A stretch of 11,508 nt of DNA from assembly GCA_009777135.1 (NCBI GenBank), contig WRMM01000036.1:1-11508 (forward strand). Direction: 5' to 3'. Shown piece by piece: positions 7,554 through 11,508 of this stretch (within the stretch, counting starts at the first letter, position 1; the number at the start of each line of letters is the position of its first letter). A program made the translations under genes and the position numbers. The notes under the pieces were generated by a model. It ran no database searches and was not told the origin of the DNA. It saw nothing but the letters and a program-made list of their open reading frames with translations. The DNA comes from Candidatus Fibrimonadales bacterium (lineage in GTDB: Bacteria; Fibrobacterota; Fibrobacteria; Fibrobacterales; Fibrobacteraceae).

Positions 7554-8438
7554 TCAAAACCAAATATGCACAGCTATCCCCGAAGCCATCAGAGCGCTTC
7601 CGATTATTATTGCAGCGTCTCTAGACTTTCTCGCATCCTCCGCCTTCTTGTATTCCCCGTCCGCTTTGCTTTTCTCCGCCGCAGGCAGAACGCCGTTGGA
7701 TAAGTCCTTGTGCTTTTTGTAATGCGTGTTTTTCTGCGAATTTTGGTAAATCCCAACGCCGAGTGCGGTAGCTCCGAGGACGTCTAGGCTGAGAGCGATG
7801 AAGAATGGGGTTTTGCTTTTTTTAGCGGGTTCCTTTTCCTTTTCCTTTAGTTGAGAGTTGAGAGTTGAAAGTTGAGAGTTGGGTTCAGAATTAATGCTTT
7901 CTGTTTGAATTTTTAATTCTTCACTCTCAACTTTCAACTCTTCGCTGGGCTTGGCTCCGCTAGGCAACCCGGGCACTCTCCCGAACAAACCAGGGGCGCG
8001 CTCCCTCAAAGCGTTGAGAAGGTCCATCTGGTTTCTGCCCTCGGTCACGAAGCTGCTCAGCATGTTGCCGCTCATGGTCTCGTAAAGCTCTACGGTGATG
8101 GTGAGCATTTCGCCGAATTTGCCTATGTAACCCTGGGTTGCGAACTCCGCTCCTATGGCCCTGCCTATTTCAACCGCGCAGCCCTCTGCGAGGCACTGCG
8201 CCTCCTCATCATCAGGAGGCAGAAGCTGAAGAATGTTGTCTCTGGTAAGAACGGAGAAGCTGCCGGGCAAAGCTTCTCTGGCGCGGGTGCGAAGCTCGTC
8301 AGTCAGGTGGCGGTACTCGGAAACGGAAAGCTCAATATCCTCGCCGCTCGGGACTATCTCAAGGACGGCTACTATGCTGGCGAAAGTTGTCTGAACCAGG
8401 ATTTTCAGGATTAGCATGATTGTCAGGATTTTTTTCAT
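7554..8438 (-). CDS. CsgG/TolB-like domain protein with two C-terminal membrane segments
   Basis: The 294-residue product has a signal or membrane-anchor sequence (MKKILTIMLILKILVQTTFA), a CsgG/TolB-like alpha/beta domain (about 20-155: IVAVLEI, the CLAEGCAVEIGRAIGAEF stretch, then GYIGKFGEMLTITVELYE), a low-complexity charged linker (156-210), and two membrane segments (about 211-231 and 273-292) separated by a Lys-rich loop. The layout resembles hypothetical proteins common in Fibrobacter, recalled from memory. It probably acts in the envelope; its role is unknown. ATG 8438 is preferred over ATG 8453 because a GGAGAG (complement of 8446-8451) lies 7 nt before it. The linker is partly encoded by a heptad inverted-repeat element (7849-7940). 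It is the last gene of the - strand unit, 19 nt after the FISUMP gene. Its N-domain is related in pattern to that of the PEGA protein on the other strand. Confidence 0.8.
   Translation of the reverse strand: MKKILTIMLILKILVQTTFASIVAVLEIVPSGEDIELSVSEYRHLTDELRTRAREALPGSFSVLTRDNILQLLPPDDEEAQCLAEGCAVEIGRAIGAEFATQGYIGKFGEMLTITVELYETMSGNMLSSFVTEGRNQMDLLNALRERAPGLFGRVPGLPSGAKPSEELKVESEELKIQTESINSEPNSQLSTLNSQLKEKEKEPAKKSKTPFFIALSLDVLGATALGVGIYQNSQKNTHYKKHKDLSNGVLPAAEKSKADGEYKKAEDARKSRDAAIIIGSALMASGIAVHIWF
7849..7940. repeat. Heptad inverted-repeat element inside a coding sequence
   Basis: Five tandem 7-mers run from 7849 to 7883: AGTTGAG, AGTTGAG, AGTTGAA, AGTTGAG, AGTTGGG. The segment 7862-7879 recurs perfectly over 18 nt as an inverted copy at 7923-7940. 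Between them an inner inverted pair (AGAATTAA at 7887-7894, TTAATTCT at 7913-7920) brackets an 18-nt loop. On the - strand it is read in frame as the linker EELKVESEELKIQ...NSQLSTLNSQLKEK. Three heptads equal seven codons, so the frame repeats every 21 nt. The layout matches the 4127-4250 element although the 7-mers differ. Confidence 0.88.
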
Positions 8439-8457
8439 TTCTGTTCTCTCCATCTTG

Positions 8458-9075
8458 TTAATCCCCGAATCCTGAGAAGCCTGGTTCAGACAATATGCAA
8501 CGCACCGAAAACAGGTTTTCTTTTTCTATGCCGCCTGGGATTTCTGCGCTTTCGCCGTCCGTGAATATGTAGTAGGCGTGGGTTTCGCTGGCTGGAGTGG
8601 AAGTCCACCAGTTGCCGTAGGCATCGATGTTGTAGTATAGCTCGTCGTCGTCTTCGATGTGGCCTTTGCCGCCGAGTATCTTGAAATGGTCTGCGTGGTC
8701 TTGCTCTATGAGGGCGTTCCAATCTTCTTCGCTTGGCAGGCGCCAGCCCTCGGGGCAGGCTTCCGCGGCCAATGCCCAGCTGTAAAGCCTGCCGTGGGTT
8801 GCGCAGTTGATGTAATCGTTGTTGTAGCATCTGCTGCCAGGGAGGTTTTCGCTCAGGTTCTCTGCCATCCAGATTTGGCCGCCTATTGCAAAGGTTTCGT
8901 AGGTTTTGGAAGAGGAACTGCTTGTTTCGCTTGAAGAACTGCTCTCGCCGTCTGAGGAGCTGCTTGCCTCATTCGAGGAGCTGCTCACGAGGTCTTCTAT
9001 AGAGATGAATTCTAAACGCTCAAGCTGGTCGCTGCAAGACAGGAGCAGGAAAATGATTGGTAGCAGGTAGGCCAT
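8458..9075 (-). CDS. FISUMP-domain lipoprotein with polyserine linker
   Basis: The 205-residue product opens with a lipoprotein signal, MAYLLPIIFLLLSC, with lipid-modified Cys predicted at 14. A polyserine linker with four Ser runs follows (31-56). The C-terminal part (58-195) is a FISUMP domain: QIWMAENL (67-74), CYNN, the GRLYSWALA and CPEGWRLPSEEDWNAL segments (96-122), GNWWTSTPASE (154-164) and the closing LFSVRCI (188-194). FISUMP proteins are abundant in Fibrobacter succinogenes, and polyserine linkers are common in its surface and secreted proteins. The biochemical role is unknown; a surface display or binding part is likely. The start lies one base after the stop of the large surface-protein gene (TAA, A, ATG), with no well-placed Shine-Dalgarno, so translation is probably coupled. 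Recognition of the domain is strong. Confidence 0.92.
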   Translation of the reverse strand: MAYLLPIIFLLLSCSDQLERLEFISIEDLVSSSSNEASSSSDGESSSSSETSSSSSKTYETFAIGGQIWMAENLSENLPGSRCYNNDYINCATHGRLYSWALAAEACPEGWRLPSEEDWNALIEQDHADHFKILGGKGHIEDDDELYYNIDAYGNWWTSTPASETHAYYIFTDGESAEIPGGIEKENLFSVRCILSEPGFSGFGD

Positions 9076-9076
9076 T

Positions 9077-11508
9077 TTATTTTACCATTATCCTTTTGGT
9101 TTGGGTGCCGATTTTCTCAATGTAGATTCCGGGGGACGTGGGTTTTTGCGTGCCGAGGGAGGTGCCTTTGAGGTCGTAATATATTGGGGAGTGGGGAGTG
9201 GGGAGTAGGGAGTGGATGAGAATTGGGACATTGCCGCTTTCGTCGGTGATGGTTATTCTTATGTAGCCCTGGGCGGGAAGGTAGTTGCCGCTGGGGTCGG
9301 CGTAGGTTGCCAAGAAGCTGTGGTGGCCGATGGGCAATGGGGTTTCGGGAGGCAAATTTAATGCGTAGCCGCTTGGTAGCTCAATGTCGCCGAGGGTTAG
9401 GTCGGGGGTGTGGGGTACGATTATGCGGGCTGGGCTGTAGAAGTTGCCTATGGATTTTTTCACTTCCAAGTATATGGTTTGGGTCAGTTCAACGTAATTC
9501 TGCAAGTCTGTGGGAGTGAATGTCGCATCGTAGCCGTCGCTGCCTGCGAGAGGGATGGCGGATCCATCTGCCCAAGCGAACTCGCCGTCGCCGGAGCCGC
9601 CGCTCAAAACAGAGGCAGACAGAGGCTGGCCGTAGGTGATGTGGGAGGCGGAGGGCCAGTCAACTGACGGGACAGCTTTGGAAACGGTAAGCAGACCGGA
9701 GACAAAGGCGATTTCGTAGTTGTCTGATGTCAAGCCATCGGGAACTATATAGTATTCGCCTACGTTGCTGCCAAGGGCGTAATCACAAATGAAAGCAAGG
9801 GCACCACCAAGAACGCTGGCATCTTCGCCGAGCACAAAGCCGGAATAGTTTGCCACGTAGCTGGGAGCAGACATGCCGTAGGATATGTCAACATTGTTTG
9901 CAGAGACTAAGAGGGGAATGCGAGAAACCGAAATGCTCACGTTAACGCCAGATTCAATATTGTAGTTATCTGGGTCTTCTGGCGTGAAAGTCGCCTTGTG
10001 GGTTTGAGTGCCTGCGTCGCCTACGGTGCCTTCACCTTCCCAAGACCAGCCGTCAGGCAAAATCACACTGGAAAGATCAGCGCCGTAAACGGCATGCAAT
10101 TCACTGGGAATTGTGCGTTCAGGGGCAGCTCTGCCTACGGTGATTTTCAAGTCAACGCCAGATTCAATTTTGTAGTTATCTGGGTCTTCTGGCGTGAAAG
10201 TCGCCTTGTGGGTTTGAGTGCCTGCGTTGCCTACGGTGCCTTCACCTTCCCAAGACCAGCCGTTAGGTAAATCCACGCTGGAAAGATCAGCGCCGTAAAC
10301 GGCATGCAAATCATCGGGAGCTGTGTATTCAGGGTTAGCTTTGGCTACATTCACAATTATATTTCCGCTAGCAGACGTGTGGTTTTTGCTTTCAGTGTAA
10401 ATGGCAGCGAAAGGCTGATTGTCGTCTGCATAGAGCAATGTTTCAAGGTTAACGTTTTCATCCCATTCATAATTCTCGGTTAATCCCAAGTCGCTGAGCT
10501 TAAGAGCAGGCGTGTAGGTTATGCTTATTGCAGTGTCTTTGAAGATGCCATCTGCTTGTTCTATAATGTATGCGCCTAGCTCAAACCAGCGCTCCTCGTA
10601 AGTGGAGTTTCCAAGAATTTTAACCGTTATTTCGTACTCGCCTGCATCATCAGGCTCGTCTGTGGAATCATCGTAGTATATCTCTATTTCGCCTATAGAT
10701 GGATTTATTTTTTCAACTGACACTCCCTGCTTGTCATCACCGTAAATGCGATTTGATATGGTATATTCAAAATCGGATTCTGTGGGAATTTTCTTTGCCA
10801 CTGGCTCTGTGAAGGCGGTGAGCATACCCTCTATATCATCTGTATCCTCCTCTGGACTTATTTCCAAGAAAATTTTCTTATCAAAATCATCCGTTTTAAC
10901 AATGTATTTATCATTGCCAAATAAAATAATTGATTCTTCTTCCGATATCCACACAAAAATTAAATCGTCTTCATAATTGCGGTCTTTAAGCGAGGCTATC
11001 AACGTATCGCCGATTCTTGGAATATTGTCATCTCTGCTTTCGCCTTCCGGAGACTCAATTGTTATAACCACCGTGCCAGCGAGTTGTTTTTTTCCCACCC
11101 CATTTATAACGCAGGTTGCATCTACTTTAGCAGACAGATTATTGAAACTTAGAATATGTTCATCAATTTCGTAAATATCTTCGTTTTCCACGCTCCATGT
11201 ATATTCATATTCGGCTGAGCCTTTGCCAGTGGCGGTTAGAACAAGAGTTTTGCCACCTAACACTACCCTGCCACTTTCAATAGCTTCACCATCATAAATT
11301 GCTTCCAAACTGCTTACATCTGCCGCATTGCCCTTTATTTCTGCCTCAAATTCAATAGTATAATAATTCAGCTCTGCAGTGGTGGTGCTTTCATTAATAT
11401 CCATTTCGGTATAAACATCATCCACATATATTTTCCAAGTACCCTGAGATAACTCAATAGTAAATTCGGATTGAGAATCTTCCATTTTTTTAGAGGTATT
11501 TTCTTCGT
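9077..11508 (-). CDS. Large repeat-rich MBG-type surface protein, 5' end missing
   Basis: The frame stays open to the right edge (EENTSKK precedes the first internal Met at 11485), so the N-terminus and any signal peptide are missing. Numbering from that Met, 802 residues are seen. Positions 233-306 look like an Ig-like MBG/YDG domain (IYGDDKQGVSVEKI...DAGEYEITVKI). Residues 307-380 and 679-748 are divergent copies of one module. Residues 381-450 and 451-520 are near-identical 70-residue repeats. Residues 524-603 are a classic MBG module (YGxxxPxYVANYSGFVLGEDASVLGG...LTSDNYEIAFVSGLLTVSKA), and 604-678 is another beta-sandwich module. The tail, YYDLKGTSLGTQKPTSPGIYIEKIGTQTKRIMVK (given in pieces: YYDLKGTSLG, PGIYIEKIG, RIMVK), resembles a type IX secretion sorting tail. 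I infer a secreted adhesin or scaffold. The gene precedes the FISUMP gene by one base. The N-terminal part is much more AT-rich than the rest. Confidence 0.85.
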   Translation of the reverse strand, partial: EENTSKKMEDSQSEFTIELSQGTWKIYVDDVYTEMDINESTTTAELNYYTIEFEAEIKGNAADVSSLEAIYDGEAIESGRVVLGGKTLVLTATGKGSAEYEYTWSVENEDIYEIDEHILSFNNLSAKVDATCVINGVGKKQLAGTVVITIESPEGESRDDNIPRIGDTLIASLKDRNYEDDLIFVWISEEESIILFGNDKYIVKTDDFDKKIFLEISPEEDTDDIEGMLTAFTEPVAKKIPTESDFEYTISNRIYGDDKQGVSVEKINPSIGEIEIYYDDSTDEPDDAGEYEITVKILGNSTYEERWFELGAYIIEQADGIFKDTAISITYTPALKLSDLGLTENYEWDENVNLETLLYADDNQPFAAIYTESKNHTSASGNIIVNVAKANPEYTAPDDLHAVYGADLSSVDLPNGWSWEGEGTVGNAGTQTHKATFTPEDPDNYKIESGVDLKITVGRAAPERTIPSELHAVYGADLSSVILPDGWSWEGEGTVGDAGTQTHKATFTPEDPDNYNIESGVNVSISVSRIPLLVSANNVDISYGMSAPSYVANYSGFVLGEDASVLGGALAFICDYALGSNVGEYYIVPDGLTSDNYEIAFVSGLLTVSKAVPSVDWPSASHITYGQPLSASVLSGGSGDGEFAWADGSAIPLAGSDGYDATFTPTDLQNYVELTQTIYLEVKKSIGNFYSPARIIVPHTPDLTLGDIELPSGYALNLPPETPLPIGHHSFLATYADPSGNYLPAQGYIRITITDESGNVPILIHSLLPTPHSPIYYDLKGTSLGTQKPTSPGIYIEKIGTQTKRIMVK
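9186..9213. repeat. Tandem heptanucleotide repeat inside the surface-protein gene
   Basis: Four consecutive 7-mers, GGGGAGT three times then AGGGAGT, followed by a degenerate fifth unit (9214-9220). On the - strand they encode LLPTPHSP (residues 760-767), immediately before the YYDLKG start of the C-terminal tail. No inverted partner arm was found nearby, unlike the two other heptad loci. The 7-mer resembles the CCCCAGT-type short tandem repeats known in cyanobacteria, which share the 7-nt period. Confidence 0.85.
9937..10356 (-). repeat. Two tandem copies of a 210-nt (70-codon) module
   Basis: The unit at 9937-10146 recurs at 10147-10356 in the same frame. In the core comparison (9951-10090 against 10161-10300) I count about 7 mismatches in 140 nt, roughly 95% identity, falling off at the junctions. 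Protein landmarks in both copies are LHAVYGADLSSV, GWSWEGEGTVG and THKATFTPEDPDNY. The near-identity at DNA level points to a recent duplication of one domain of the surface protein. Confidence 0.9.

Noticed and set aside
7541..7562. Palindrome as a bidirectional intrinsic terminator
   Set aside because: The stem is only 7 bp with two G-C pairs, and no adequate T-run follows on either strand.
7849..7940. CRISPR-like array
   Set aside because: The units are contiguous 7-mers with no spacers, and no cas genes are present.
8486..8934. Alternative ORFs on both strands across the FISUMP gene (8486-8830 minus, 8659-8934 plus)
   Set aside because: Arg-rich or composition-driven translations in shadow frames of a clearly recognised FISUMP gene in GC-rich DNA.
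9998..10270. + strand ORF of 90 residues with an internal repeat
   Set aside because: Its repeat simply mirrors the 210-nt duplication of the surface-protein gene on the opposite strand.

Overview
The window most likely comes from a Fibrobacterota bacterium (Fibrobacter or a gut relative). The strongest pointer is the lipoprotein at 8458-9075, which joins polyserine linkers to a FISUMP domain (the Fibrobacter succinogenes major paralogous domain). The Gram-negative envelope features (lipoboxes, PEGA repeats, beta-barrel proteins, a possible type IX-like secretion tail) agree with this. The assignment is by recognition, not by search.

Layout. At 1-238 the start of a lipoprotein gene runs leftward off the window. 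Facing away from it is a tightly packed + strand housekeeping/signalling run: purA (319-1602), a DEAD-box RNA helicase (1602-2960, TAATG overlap) and a membrane-anchored PAS-GGDEF diguanylate cyclase (2963-4084, TTG start behind a GGAGG). A gap of about 200 nt holds a large imperfect inverted repeat built from 7-nt units. Next is a second + strand unit of three translationally coupled envelope genes (4282-7549, two ATGA overlaps): a CsgG/TolB-like protein with five PEGA repeats and a C-terminal membrane segment, then two secreted probable outer-membrane beta-barrel proteins.

Converging on it with only 4 nt between stop codons is a - strand unit read from the right edge: a large repeat-rich MBG-type surface protein (9077-11508, 5' end outside the window), the FISUMP lipoprotein (8458-9075), and a CsgG/TolB-like N-domain protein with two C-terminal membrane segments (7554-8438). 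Both facing units therefore carry a CsgG-like protein next to envelope or surface proteins. A joint role in building or anchoring surface structures is plausible but inferred.

The most unusual signal is a set of heptanucleotide repeat elements of different sequence but the same 7-nt period, at 4127-4250 (intergenic), 7849-7940 (inside a gene) and 9186-9213 (inside a gene). The first two share an architecture: inverted heptad arms around an inner inverted repeat. The two genic copies are read through in frame and create low-complexity protein linkers. A second striking signal is a sharp base-composition shift inside the large surface-protein gene, from about 25% GC near 10.9 kb to about 70% near 9.55 kb in hand-counted 60-nt samples.
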